Below are positions 39,510 to 52,270 of a stretch of 64,000 bases of DNA, piece by piece. The stretch is taken from the NCBI RefSeq assembly GCF_030272615.1, contig NC_081414.1:817225396-817289395 (forward strand), given 5' to 3'. How positions within the stretch are numbered: position 1 is the first letter of the stretch; every line of letters starts with the position of its first letter. This DNA comes from Cryptomeria japonica. Lineage: Eukaryota; Streptophyta; Pinopsida; Cupressales; Cupressaceae. Made by a program: the position numbers and the translations under genes. The notes beneath the pieces are model-generated. The model did not search any database. It worked only from the letters and a program-made list of their open reading frames with translations, and was not told the origin of the DNA.

Positions 39510-41029
39510 TGATAGTTCTGATACTTAATGTAAAGTACATATGCCAATAGCTAACAAGATGAGAGGGGGGTGGGTGAATCATACAAACTTAATCTTCCAT
39601 AAAAACAACAGATTCAACCTCGGTAACTTATACTTTAGCAAAATAACCAAAACTGCTAAACATGCAAACTCATAAGCATATAATCATCATAACACTCATA
39701 ACACCAGATTTAATGTGGAAACCCAAATAGGGAAAAACCACTATGGGATTTCAGACCCACTAAGAAATATACTCTTCTAGAGTATGCTCAGTTAAAAGAA
39801 AATCCTGTTAAAGATTACAAACACATTGCTAGATGTGACCTGGTTAAGGGATTTCCCTCAGATCTACTAGGATCTTCACTTTGTTAGAAGTGACCTTGTT
39901 AAAGGATTTCAAACACTCAACTAGAATGTTACCTTGTGAGAGGGTTTACATATAAGACTGTTAAGTCCACTCGGTTAAGAGATTTTCTATCACTTACAAA
40001 ATAATAGTAATACAAATCTATCTGCAACTTCACATCTAAAATGCTAAAGCAGATTCTTATTTGCTCAAAACAATCTAGTCATAAGACTTATCTTGTCCCT
40101 TTTCTGGGTTCTCTACTCTGTTATTCAAATAGGTCTTCAAGCTTCTGTGCTCGGTAATCACTATGTAGCATCCTTGTGCATACACTTTCCCGCATACATT
40201 GTTTATCAACAATTCCTCATTTATAAACAATTGCTAACAGCTTAATCTCCTTGATCACATTTCCCATGATCAATCTTAGCCATTAGATCTTCAACTTGAC
40301 TAGGTTCAATGTATCCTTTCGATTTGAAAATGTTTTACCTTACCTCAGGACTTGCATTCCTTTCTTGGAACTTGCACAAGGTTATTGCAGTTCAATCTGC
40401 GCTGTAGATCTTCCTGCCAATTTTCCTTTGCCATAGATCCTTAACAAACATCATGCACGACATACCAATCATTTATACATCTCCAGCTAATCATTGTCCT
40501 TCATTAAATAATGCTCTTATCCATCCCATGCGCACTATCATAACTCGGTTGCAACTCGGTAAATACTAAACTTTACTCGATAGACATTTCGCCTTCATTA
40601 ACTGATATCAATAACCTTAGGGTTTACCAACTAGGTTCTTTGCTTGGTAACATAGTATAGTATTAACCTTACAATCAACAACATATGTAGGACATCAAAA
40701 CAATCTAAACATCATGATCTCATCATTGTCTAACTCAGTAATAGTTGCCCATTGAATAACTTATTTCTCCCCTTATTCATCGCATTCTTTCCGTGTCTTT
40801 TACCGACATCTTAATTCTCTTCAAATCAATCTTCTCAAGATATGGCAACATCATACTGAATCAGATAATCAATCTCTTGACATCAATGACAAAATAATGT
40901 TATAAAGATAGTTATCATCTTTCTTTAGTTATATCAATAATCTTCAACAACCTTCTCAATATCCTTACTGAATATCAACAATCTCCTAATATTGAAATGC
41001 CAACAATCTTTCTTATTGTAGTGCCAACA
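39510..41029 (-). mobile_element. 3' LTR of Copia-2 (1520 bp)
   Basis: Plus-strand reading starts TGATAGTTCTG and ends GTGCCAACA. The minus-strand LTR therefore begins TGTTGGCAC and ends CTATCA. Confidence 0.93.
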
Positions 41030-41030
41030 A

Positions 41031-41040
41031 TCTCCCCCTT
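41031..41040 (-). promoter_or_regulatory. Polypurine tract of Copia-2
   Basis: TCTCCCCCTT on the plus strand, adjacent to the LTR. Two further tracts of the same kind lie at about 41227 and 41303, giving three purine runs in 300 bp. Confidence 0.85.
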
Positions 41041-41532
41041 TGGCATTGATGGCAAAACCAATAATTAAATGGTAATACCAACAAGATATTCAAATTGATT
41101 TGGATTTAAATTGTTGTTAGACTTCTCCTATTATCCTTGAGCTCTTAAAATCTTCTGAAGTCTTCTTCCTTTTCATTAGGCTATTGAGCTATTGTCTTGC
41201 ATTTAGTCTTCTTCGATTTTGCAATCTTCTCCCCCTGTCATTTGTCTTCTGTTATTCATCATTCATTCAACCATTTAGTCTTCTAGCCAAACCATTTATA
41301 GTCTTCTCCCCCTTTGACAACAATGCTAAAAAATAAAAGAACTAAATCATGATTGCTTCCTCTGTGAAGTGATTTGCCTTGTTGTGTATCATCTCAGTCT
41401 CGGTCAGAGTAACTTAACTCTATTCACTTTTTCTTGCACAACTTTAGGTGACCTCCTAAAGTGTGTAAATCGACATCAATCCACAAAGAATATTCTGTAG
41501 ATACACCAAATTGATGCTTTCACCGAACTCGG
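41041..41532 (-). other. 3' non-coding part of Copia-2
   Basis: About 490 bp between the gag-pol stop and the polypurine tract, without an ORF. It contains two extra purine-rich tracts (minus strand) similar to the functional one. Confidence 0.6.
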
Positions 41533-44500
41533 TCAGTGAGTAGAAGATAGGGGTAGGACCCCTAACTTGCTTCTGAGATACTCAAAAGTGTCCCTTGGCA
41601 ATGGCTTTGTGAAGATATTTGCTAATTGCTCCTTTGAGCTGATATATTCCAGCACAACTTTCTTCTCTTGAACTTCTTCTCTAAGATAATGATACTTTAT
41701 AGATATATGCTTTGTCTTAGAGTGCATTACAGGATTATTTGAAATGTTAATGGCACTAGTATTATCATAGAATAAAGTTTCTGGCTCGGTAACTTTCTCA
41801 TTTATACCTTCCAATAGTTTTTTGATCCATGCTATATTGGTACAGTTCAATGCTGCAGCAACATATTCAGCTTCTGCTGTTGACTGTGAGATACATCCTT
41901 GTTTCTTGCTAAGCCAACTCACTAGTCTTTCTCCTAAAAAGGAAGCTCCACCACTTGTGCTTTTCCTGTCATCAATGTTGCCTGCCCAATCAGCATCAGT
42001 ATAAACTTTTAAATCAAAATTATTCCTCTTTTCATATATTAAGCCATAATCTTCAGTGCCTCTTAGGTATCTGAAAATTCTCTTGATTGCTGTCATATGT
42101 GTTTCCTTGGGATCTGCAGAGAATCTTGCTACAATACCTACTACATGTGCTATATCCGGTCTACTATGCACAACATATTGCAATTTTCCAATCATAGATC
42201 AGTAAAGTGTCTCATCAACAGATGCAGATTCATCATTCTTTGATAATTTACAGTTAGTAGTCATAGGAGTACTTACTGGTTTAGAATCCTCCATTCCAAA
42301 TTTCTTGAAGATTTCTTTTATGTACTTGGATTGAGTAATGAAAATCTCATCTTTCATTTGCAATACTTGTAAACCTATAAAATACTTTATCTCACTAATT
42401 AGTGACATCTCAAATTCTTTGCACATTTCATTTCCAAAGTTCTTGCATAAGGAGTCATTTCCACAAAATATGATATCATCAACAAATATGGCTGAGATCA
42501 GTATTCCATTGTCCTCATCTTTCTTCATGTACATGTTGTTGTTTTCACTTGTCCTTATAAAACCAATCTTGATTAAATAAGAGTGCAATCTTTCATACCA
42601 TGCTCTAGGTGCTTGTTTCAGACCATATAAAGCTTTGTTTGGTTTGCATACCTGATCTTTACTCCTGTCTTCAACAAATCCTTCAAGTTGTTCAATATAA
42701 ACTTCTTCTTCTAGTATACCATTCAAAAATGCAGATTTAACATCCATTTGATATACCTTGAAATTTTTGAAAGCAGCATATGCCAACAATGTTCTTACTC
42801 CCTTAAGTCTAGCCACAGGTGCAAAAGTCTCACCATAATCTATTCCTTCTTCTTGAGCATAACCTTTGCAAACTAGTCTTTCTTTGTTGCGAATGACTTC
42901 ACCTTTCTCATTTAGCTTGTTTCTGAAAATCCACTTGGTACCGATTACATTTTTGTCCTTCGGTCTTGGGATCAATGTCCATGTTTCATTATTCTTGATT
43001 TGATCAATCTCTTCTATCATAGCATTTACCCAATCTTCACTGTTAAATGCCTCTTTCACTATTCTCGGTTCAAATTCAAATATCAAACATGTGTTCTATC
43101 TCAGTTTGTTCCTTGTCATCACTGTATCATCCTTATCTCCTATAATTTGACTTGATGCATGATGTCTTCTGACATATTTGGCTAATATAGGCTCGGTATG
43201 TTTTGTATGATCTTCTTCATCACTCGGTAACTGGACATTATCTTCATTTTCTTCAGCAGCTTTCTCGGTAGGACTTCTCGGTTGAACATAAACAAATTCT
43301 TCATAATCTTTTGGTTCTTTGGAATTTCCTTCATCATTTCTTTCTGGAAATTCATCAATTTTCACATTTGCACTTTCTACTATTTTGTTAGATGATTTGA
43401 TCAGACATTTAAATGCTTTACTTCTAGAAGAATAACCAAGAAATGTTCCTTCACTTTTCTGATCAAACTTTCCATTTCTATCATCTTTGTGAACATAACA
43501 TCTACTTCCAAAGATTTTAAAATAACGTACATTAGGTTTCTTGTCATACCAGATCTCATAAGGTGTCTTCATAGTTCCTTTCTTCAATTGAACTCGGTTC
43601 AGGGTGTAAACTGCAGTGTTGATTGCTTCTCTCCAAAATGTTTGAGGTACCCTCTTTTCTATCATTAGGGTTCTTGCACAATCCACAATTGATCTGTTTC
43701 TTCTCTTGGCTATCCCATTTTGCTGAGGTGTTCTTGGTGTAGACACTTGCCTCTTTATACCATGATCATTGCAAAATAAGTTAAATTCATCAGAAGTGAA
43801 TTCTCCTCCTCTATCATATCTAAGACATTTCAGTTGTCTTCCTATTTCATTTTCAACTCTTGCCTTGTACCATTTAAACATTTGAAAAGCTTCTGATTTT
43901 TCTTTTAAAAATATGACTAACATCATCCTTGAGTAATCATCCACAAATAATATGAAATATTTATCACCATAATAACTTTGAACTTTCATAGGACCACAAA
44001 GATCAGTATGTACTAGATCTAAAATTCCTTTAGAAGTGTAGGACTTACTTGTCAGGCTTGATCTTGTCATCTTACCCATCTGGCATCCTCGACACATAGC
44101 ATTCTCTAGTTTTTCAAGACTCGATAGACCTCTTACTTGGTGCTTCTTACTTATTTTGATCAGATTATCAAAATTTACATGACAAAACCTTTTATGCCAT
44201 AACCAGGTATCATCTATCTTTGCATAAAGACACTTGTTCCGAGTTGAGTCAAGATGAAATGTATTACCTTTTGTTTGTGTCTCGGTACTAGCTAACTTTC
44301 CATGCTTGTCATGAACTTTGACAATTCCTTTCTGAAATTCTATTCGGTATCCTGTATTGTTTAGCTGTGCTACACTCAACAAATTGTATTTCAAACCTTC
44401 AACCCAGTATACATCATCACATTTAGCATTGTCAAGAAGTGTTATAGATCCTTTACCTTTCATCGGACATGGTGCATCATTACCAAATCTTACATAGCCT

Positions 44501-44751
44501 CCATCATAGTCTTCTAATTTAACAAACTTGTGTTTATCACCTGTCATATGATGTGAGCATCCACTATCTATGATCCAAGAATAATTATTATTTATGTGAG
44601 ATATTAGAGCTTTTTCTTCATACCTTTCTTCATCAGATCCATCCTTAATAGCCACATAAACAACTTCCTCAGTATCAGTTTCATCGGATTTGTCATCGTT
44701 GGATTCCTCATCAGCTACTAGACATGTCTTTCTATCTCTCCTTCTAAAGTC
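41533..44751 (-). pseudogene. Copia-2 pol (protease, integrase, RT, RNase H), nonsense codons in one frame
   Basis: The protease has the active site WIIDSGCSHHMTG. The integrase zinc domain is HKRFCHVNF plus CRGCQMGK; the core has HTDLCGPM and RYDRGGEF, but the third acid, Glu in most copia integrases, is Lys in NGIAKRRNR (codon at 43705-43707). The RT has [10 protein letters not shown] and FVDDIIF (a variant of YVDD). RNase H shows TDADWAGN, STAEAEYVAA and DNTSAINIS, and the chain ends with FTKPLPRD. In-frame stops at 43096-43098 (TAG, between integrase and RT) and 42199-42201 (TGA, between RT and RNase H) break an otherwise single frame that continues from gag. It could not integrate by itself because of the catalytic change. 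Confidence 0.93.
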
Positions 44752-45717
44752 TCAGTGTCCTCTGTATTGGTTGTCTTTCTGCCTGTTATCTCGGTATTCT
44801 CTCTTTTCACTAGATTCTTTGTCAGGCCAGTTAGAAGCCATATGTCCTATCTTATCACAATTGAAACATTTTAAAGGTAGCTTCCCTTTATACTTACCTT
44901 TTCCTCTTGGTAACCTTCTGGCTAATAATGCTTCAAACTCTTCTTGCTTCTTGATTTCCTCATACAATTTGTGCACTTCTTCCATGTTCTTATGAAATCT
45001 TTCACTTGCTCCACTATGATTCCCTTTAGAGTACTTACTCATTCTATCATTGTAATCATCAGATTCACTAATATGAAAAGAACTGAATCCAGATTCAACT
45101 TTATTTATCGAAGACCCACTGTTATCAAAATTACTTAACTCAAATGCATGTAGCTTACCAATATTAGCATCCAAAGAAACTGGCATGTTAGGTACAAACC
45201 TCAATTCATTGATTGCAGAGACTCAAATAGCATAGGATGGTAGAAGGGTTCTCAACAACTTACTTGTTATATCCTTTTCTTCAATAGTTCCACCTGCTCC
45301 TTTAATTTGATTGACAATCTCCTTTAGTCTTGTACTATATTGGGTTATGTTCTCACCTTCATTCATTCTCATGGATTCAAGTTGTCCTCTTAGACTATCT
45401 ACTTTTTCTCTTTGAACATGTTCATCACCTCCATACATAGATATGAGCTTAGTTCACATTGCTTTTGCATCATCACAACCTTCTAGATCATTTAACTCTG
45501 AGTCGGCCAATGCTGATGTTATCTCAATCATAGCTTGAATATGTTCTTGCTTTGCCTTTATCTCTTCCAAGGTCGTAGGGTTGGTTCTCAGTGCAATGTA
45601 ATCATTCTCCAAATAATATGTTGCATATTCTCCAATTCCTGATAAATGTAGCTTCATCCTTTTCTGCCATGTGGAGAAACTTAACTTGTTCAGCTTCGAT
45701 GCATCCCTTTTATACAT
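44752..45717 (-). pseudogene. Copia-2 gag, nonsense codons in frame
   Basis: Starts MYKRDASKLNKLSFSTWQK at 45717, the typical N-terminal gag region of copia elements, and continues with MRMNEGENITQYSTR and a C-terminal basic part. TGA codons at 45454, 45223 and 44752 interrupt the frame, but there is no frameshift. The zinc knuckle reads CFNCDKIGHMASNW, so the last Cys of the CCHC set is Trp. The frame leads straight into pol. Confidence 0.9.
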
Positions 45718-45768
45718 CTTTAGATGTTTGCCTCAAGTACCTTTAAACTTTTTCTTTTGGAGTCCAAA

Positions 45769-45780
45769 GCTCTGATACCA
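45769..45780 (-). promoter_or_regulatory. Primer-binding site of Copia-2
   Basis: Minus strand TGGTATCAGAGC, a perfect iMet-type site, 2 bp from the 5' LTR. Confidence 0.92.
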
Positions 45781-45782
45781 AT

Positions 45783-47322
45783 TGATAGTTCTGATACTTA
45801 ATGTAAAGTACAGATGCCAATAGCTAATAGGATGAGAGGGGGGGTGAATCATACAAACTTAATCTTCCATAAAAAAAACAGATTCAACCTCGGTAACTTA
45901 TACTTCAGCAATATAACCACAACTGCTAAACATGCAAACTCATAAGCATATAATCATCATAACACTCATAACGCCAAATTTAACGTGGAAACCTAAATAG
46001 GGAAAAACCACTGTGGGATTTTGGACCCACTAAGAAATATACTCTTCTAGAGTATGCTCGGTTAAAAACAAATCCTGTTAAAGATTACAAACACATTGCT
46101 AGATGTGACCTGGTTAAGGGATTTCCTTCAGATCTACTAGGATCTTCACTTTGTTAGAAGTGACCTTGTTAAAGGATTTCAAACACTCAACTAGAATGTT
46201 ACCTTGCGAGAGGGTTTACATATAAGACTGTTAAGTCCACTCGGTTAAGAGATTTTCTATCACTTACAAAATAATAGTAATACAAATCTATCTGCAACTT
46301 CACATCTAAAATGCTAAAGCAGATTCTTATTTGCTCAAAACAATCTAGTCATAAGACTTATCTTGTCCCTCTGCTAGGCTCTCTATTATATTATTCAAAC
46401 AGGTCTTCAAAATTCTGTGCTCGGTAATGACTATGTAGCATCCCTGTGCATACACTTGCCTGCATACATTGTTTATCAACAATTCCTCATTTATAAACAA
46501 TTGCTAACCGCTTAATCTCCTTGATCACATTTCCCATGATCAATCTTAGCCATCAGATCTTCAACTTGACTAGGTTCAATGTATCCTTTCGATCTGAAAA
46601 TGTTTTACCTTACCTCAGGACTTGCATTCCTTTCTTGGAACTTGCACAAGGTTATTGCAGTTCAATCTGTGTTGTAGATCTTCCTGCCGATTTTCCTTTG
46701 CCATAGATCCTTAACAAACTTCATGCACGACATACCAATCATTTATACATCTCCAGCTAATCATTGTCCTTCATTAAATAATGCTCTTATCCATCCCATG
46801 TGCACTATCATAACTCGGTTACAACTCGATAAATACTAAACTTTACTTGGTAGACATTTCACCTTCATTAACCGATATCGATAACCTTAGGGTTTAGCGA
46901 CTAGGTTCCTTAGGGTTTACCGACTAGGTTCTTTGCTTGGTGACATAGTATAGTATTAACCTTACAATCAACAACATATGTAGGACATCAAAACAATCTA
47001 AACATCATGATCTCATCATTGTCTAACTCGGTAATAGTTGCCCATTGAATAACTTATTTCTCCTCTTATTCATCACTTTCTTTCTGTGTCTTTTACCAAC
47101 ATCTTAATTCTCTTCAAATCAATCTTCTCAAAATATGGCAACATCATATTGAATCAGATAATCAATATCTTGACATCAATGACAAGATAATGTTATAAAG
47201 ATAGTTATCATCCTTCTTCAGTTATATCAATAATCGTCAACAACCTTCTCAATATCCTTACTGAATATCAACAATCTCCTGATATTGAAATGCCAACAAT
47301 ATTTCTTACTATAATGCCAACA
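45783..47322 (-). mobile_element. 5' LTR of Copia-2 (1540 bp)
   Basis: Same ends as the 3' LTR. Around 46890-46935 the sequence TTAGGGTTTA...CGACTAGGTTC occurs twice in tandem, while the other LTR has it once. Confidence 0.93.
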
Positions 47323-47385
47323 CAACATGGTAAACTAACGAAGGTCAAACTGAGATTAGAATCTGATTAGGGTAGGGGTACTCCA

Positions 47386-47399
47386 TCCTCCCCCCTAGG
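47386..47399 (-). promoter_or_regulatory. Polypurine tract of E2
   Basis: TCCTCCCCCCTAGG, identical to the E1 tract at 8788 and directly next to the LTR end. Confidence 0.8.
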
Positions 47400-50300
47400 T
47401 TCCAACTTACTCCTAGAAGTCATAAGGCTAGGCAGAAAACATGCAACATGCATTAGCCCTGAAACTCATTTAACAAATATCAATTTGCACATATGAATCT
47501 TTTCACAAATAAATGAAACATTATTACTAAATCCTTTACGAATGCCATTATCCATCGGCAAGATACATCTAAATCCATACATTTCTTATAACTTTCTAGG
47601 AACTATCTCTAATCATAGCAGAGAAACAAGAATTTTCTTGCTTTCATCACACCAAATTAAAGCATAAAAAGAGGTAAACAACAATTACCATGCTCATTTA
47701 CCAATTATGACAAGATAACATGCCATCATGATCAATTTCCTTTACCAATCTATCCTCTTCATATAAATTTTATTGCATAGAACTAGCTTCAAATTTCAAA
47801 CTCTACAACCAAGTTAACTTTCAAGAAATAAGAGCAACATATATAACACAATTGTTAACACTTTCCAGGCATATAAAAACCTTTCCAAAGAGTATGTCCC
47901 ATATCATAGTGACAATATAACACAAATTACTCCATGATTACACATGATAATCATCCATATAACTGGAATGCACAACTCAAAAGGCCAAATGTGTGCATGT
48001 CTAATGCTCGGTCATAGATAACATGCATGGTCAACATTTCTATGCCTGATCTCAGAACAAATAACATGATCATAAATATCCAACATCTCATTCAAGGGCT
48101 TGATGGTGCTAGGGTACACCATAGCAGTGCTACCTTCCATAAAAGACCCTCATGAACATCCCTTGTTTCATAAGGTGGTTAGCCTTCAAGATATAGTCAC
48201 CACACATAGGTAGGTAGTGGATCCTAGTTGTATCACAGACTCACATACCTCCATCCTCAAGGTTCCCTATGTCTACTTCCTCATACACACTCAACCAAGA
48301 CCATCTCATACGTCCTTGGAGAGGAATTCACATTTCAACACCAGACTAGCATACAAAAACAATAAGGATAAACCAATTTAGCCACCAAAGTATAGATGAA
48401 TAAAGATAATAAATCATTAATTCCAATAGTAAGGCAAGAAAATAATCCAGAATTTGCAACACCAAATCAAGTAAGCAAAAGATCACAAGATCGTGGCTAA
48501 ACCTTCAAATTCAAAATAGAATAAATTGCTAGTCCACAAAGAAATAAATGAGAATATCACAACTGCACATAACATTACTATATGACTAGAATCTAGCCAC
48601 CAATGATGAAGGAGAGAACAACTGTCTAGCTATCGCAGTAGCTCATCATGTGGTGCAGCCTAGTCACACAACCACACAGCATGTCAGTGTGCACCTCGAC
48701 ATCACCCCGCATCACGTCGACACACGACATGGCAATACTCCAAGCGGAGAAGACATGCAATGGACGTATCCTACATGGTAGTGTACCTTGCAAAAAAAGG
48801 CACGTGCAGGTCATGTCTCGCATAGTGATGTATCTCTCAGGATACTTGTCATAAGCCAATGGTATACATGGCTAAGGTCCACCCACATGTCTACCAACAC
48901 CTTCTAACTGGTAGGTCATGTAGACAAAATCTACCTTTCATGAAGATAAGGTAAAGAGATCCTCTAAGATACACCATCACTATGCTCAAGAACTACCATC
49001 AAAATGCTTAAATAAAAAAGAGGAATAGGTTGGCACACACAAACCTTATAAATTGGTTCATCAAATGGGAAACTATTGAGTACACCTTTAATACAAGTTC
49101 ATTATATAACTATATTTTTCCTTGAAATAGAGAAGCTAAAGTCTCTTCGCGTCGACATTACTCGTACGTCGATCCATACTATTCAAGGAATGGTGACTTC
49201 TAATACTACCCCTTAACATACTAAATTACCAACAACCCAAGGTTTGGTACTCAGTAGGGTAACAAATAAGAAACATCACATAAACAATATGGTTTCCCAT
49301 ACTCATAAGTAAGCATATCCTCCATGGTTTATTACTTCACCATCCCATGGGCACATATAGAAAATACGGGTTTCTTACAAATACATAATGAAAGCACCAA
49401 TACTGGTTTAGTCACATTTATGGGGAGTACTTTTTAGTACACTATCATCTACTCAAGGAAGGTTTTAATTATGCTTCCCACATGAATAACTAAATAGAAT
49501 TTATTCTAGATACAAGTACTAAAATTCTTTACAATTCAAAATTACATAAGGAAGTAACATCATTCCTATATCTTTCACTAATTTCACTAAGAATTCATAT
49601 TCACATTACCAACCATGCAAATTTTCTTTCCAAAGTGTAAGACTTCCATCTTTCAATATGAAGCCAAAATGAAAAAAAAATACAATTTCATGTGCTTAAT
49701 ATACATTCTATTTAAATCAATTCACCCTTTAGAAGCATTTCTAAAAAAACTTATAATCTAGGCAAAGAGAAGGGAAAGAGAGTTTGATAGTCAAACTATT
49801 TCCTACATATGCACAAAATAAACAAGATCATGCAACATGCTTAAACTTTCTCTATATATGCGTATCATCTTAATTGAATGGTTTTCATATCACTACCATT
49901 TAGAAGAATGCCAATTGGCCTAATCATGACATTTCCAAATATTATGGTTGCAATAGAATATCCTAATTTTCCAAACAACAGAAATCAAGACAGACAATCT
50001 TTTCGTTAATGCAATACCTCTTGCAAACACTCACCACTCTTAATTAATATGAAACATATCATAATCTACAACTTTTCATAAAAAATCAGAGTATGATAAG
50101 AAGGCAAATGAGGAGCTATCAACTAAATAATAAATATTTATGCATGCACATCAAACAAGCTTTTCAATTACACTTTCTATTCATACTAAGTCAATTATAT
50201 ATATCCAAAAGCAAGTTCAATATAGCATTGTTAAAATAGGTCCTCAATTGAATCAGTATTATGAAACAGATACAACAATCTTTCATGGAACACATTAACA

Positions 50301-51148
50301 CACTCTTAGCCACTATAACTTGATCCCTTTCATACATCTTTTTACAAACAAGGCAGTTTCACATAACAACTATTCACACATTAACACACATTACTAAAGA
50401 TAGAATATCCATTATGTTACTCCTACAACACAAATGGATAATTCTTTACAAAAACATACAATTTTCCTCCCAATAGCCATTATGATCTTTTAAACCCATA
50501 GCCCTCTTATTATCTAAAAGCACATAAGAATCATAAGTCTCACACAAGGGTTCAAGAAGTCACAACCTTTCTCTCACAATAAGAAAACTCACATAAGAGA
50601 TAATTACACAAAAAACAAACATTTTAATTTCTATAGAGAAAGAGGGGGAAGGATGGTAAAAATGCCATTCGCTACACCATAAGCATTCAACATTTACCAT
50701 ACAAGTCCTTCAAGTGAACAACACTAAGCTAAATCATATTCTTAATACAAGCACATTTCGTACTTCTAGATTCAAGACAAGCATTGACCAACCCAATGGA
50801 TTAGTCAAAATAGTACAAAAATCAATAAGAGAGGTACATACGAATCTCTTTCAGAATAAGAGTAATCATAGACCAAGATATCTAATAAGCAATAAAACAC
50901 AAATAATCACTAAAAAGCACCAATATCAAGAAGGTGAAAGAATGGTGTGAACACACACGTTACACACAATTAAGGTTTTCTCGAAAGAATATGCAAAAAG
51001 AACAAAGCACGAGTCCTTAAAATCTTCAAGATCCTATGCCTCAATCACACACATATAAAAGGAGGAGAAGCATACAACATAAGGTCTATACACCTCACAC
51101 CAACTAAGGGCACAAGAGACACCAGAGATCCTAGTGTTTGCAACATAG

Positions 51149-51160
51149 GCTTTGATACCA
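51149..51160 (-). promoter_or_regulatory. Primer-binding site of E2
   Basis: Minus strand TGGTATCAAAGC, one change from the iMet-type consensus, 2 bp from the LTR end. Confidence 0.85.
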
Positions 51161-51308
51161 AATGTAATGCCCCGCCAAGAAACCCCGAAGGGATAAAGCT
51201 AAAACACAAGAATAGAGAGAAAATAATTTTTTTTTATTTTAAAAATAAACATAACACAATGATACAATGAGATATCATAAGCTCAGATAACACAAAAAAA
51301 GACTAAAT

Positions 51309-52085
51309 TGTTAGGATTCCCAAAGATACTGAGAGGTGGGGGTGAATCAATATCTAACTGGTTAATTGATTTTCTTAACTTATTAAATGAAAAGCATTCC
51401 AAAACTGTGTACTGGTGAACTAAAATTAATGCAATAAATAAGAACAACAACCACAACATGAAAGACACACCATAACACAATATTTTTAATGAGGAAACCT
51501 AATGTGGGAAAAACCTCAATGGGATTTGTGACCCACAATATTCGCTTACTAGCCAATAAGAGAATATTGTTGTTACAATAGGGGCCTGCACATGCAGGAA
51601 GGCCAACTACCTAAATCTCACTGCTTACATACAAAAGAGAAGTCTCACTGACTTACAAAAGTGGATTATGAAAATCTAATGTCATGTATTGCTACAAAAG
51701 GGCATCTACTATGCCAGATCCAGTACCAGTTTAAGCTCTGCAACTTCCAAAACCTTATTCCAAACTCTGCCTTAATGTTTGCACAAAATATCCATCATAT
51801 ATCCTATCTACAAATATTCTCTAAGATCTCATACTTATATATGATCCTTATTACAATATGCCTTGTCAGCTTTCAAAAATATATTACAATTAATTACATT
51901 TTGCAATAAATAAAATCCTGTCGGCCAAGGTGCCAACAATCAATCTTTTCGGTGTCAGTGAATGTATGCCAATGCAGAGTCCATCGGTGTGGGTGCCTGC
52001 TCGTATCATATTATTATAAGGTTGCCATCAATGACAATACCTTCAATCACCTACAATTTCTCATTGGAGTGTACATTTGCCACCA
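51309..52085 (-). mobile_element. 3' LTR of LARD3 (777 bp)
   Basis: Plus-strand reading TGTTAGGATTCCC to TTTGCCACCA. It aligns along its length with 61203-61996, with scattered substitutions. Confidence 0.92.
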
Positions 52086-52086
52086 A

Positions 52087-52097
52087 TCTCCCCCTTT
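52087..52097 (-). promoter_or_regulatory. Polypurine tract of LARD3
   Basis: TCTCCCCCTTT on the plus strand beside the LTR; similar tracts recur at about 52190 and 52241. Confidence 0.85.
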
Positions 52098-52270
52098 GGC
52101 ATTGATGGCAACACTCATGAGAAAAATCCAAAAGGTGTTGTCCAAAAAAGTGTTTTACCAAAACTGTCAAAATTGTGTGCTCTGCGTGCTCCCCCTGAGC
52201 TGATGATGTCTTCTGTTGATCATTTTTCTCATCTCCACTACTCCCCCTTTAGCATCAATGACAAAGGTTG

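Larger units (their letters stand above)
39510..47322 (-). mobile_element. Copia-2: complete Ty1/copia element
   Basis: 7.8 kb, flanked by a perfect 5-bp duplication CAACA (39505-39509 and 47323-47327). LTRs of 1520 and 1540 bp differ by only a few percent; much of the length difference is a roughly 22-bp duplication near 46890-46935. The reading frame runs from 45717 to 41533 on the minus strand without a frameshift, so it is the youngest-looking autonomous-type element of the window. Confidence 0.95.
35435..47385 (-). mobile_element. 3' LTR of E2 (about 4.1 kb without Copia-2)
   Basis: Native parts are 35435-39509 and 47328-47385. It carries the conserved L1 3' module at its left and the conserved 5' module (CACCTAGATTCACAGG-like region) near 39280. 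The centre differs from E1. Confidence 0.8.
47386..51162 (-). mobile_element. Internal region of E2, without genes
   Basis: 3.78 kb with no domain-bearing ORF on either strand. It is alignable by eye with E1 internal segments and uninterrupted, so it shows the full native interior of the family. A somewhat more GC-rich patch lies at 48620-48860; the two opposed ORFs across it look fortuitous. Confidence 0.65.

Noticed and set aside
48626-48859. Opposed Cys/Met-rich ORFs in the E2 interior
   Set aside because: Short, overlapping on both strands and without family resemblance; probably due to local composition.
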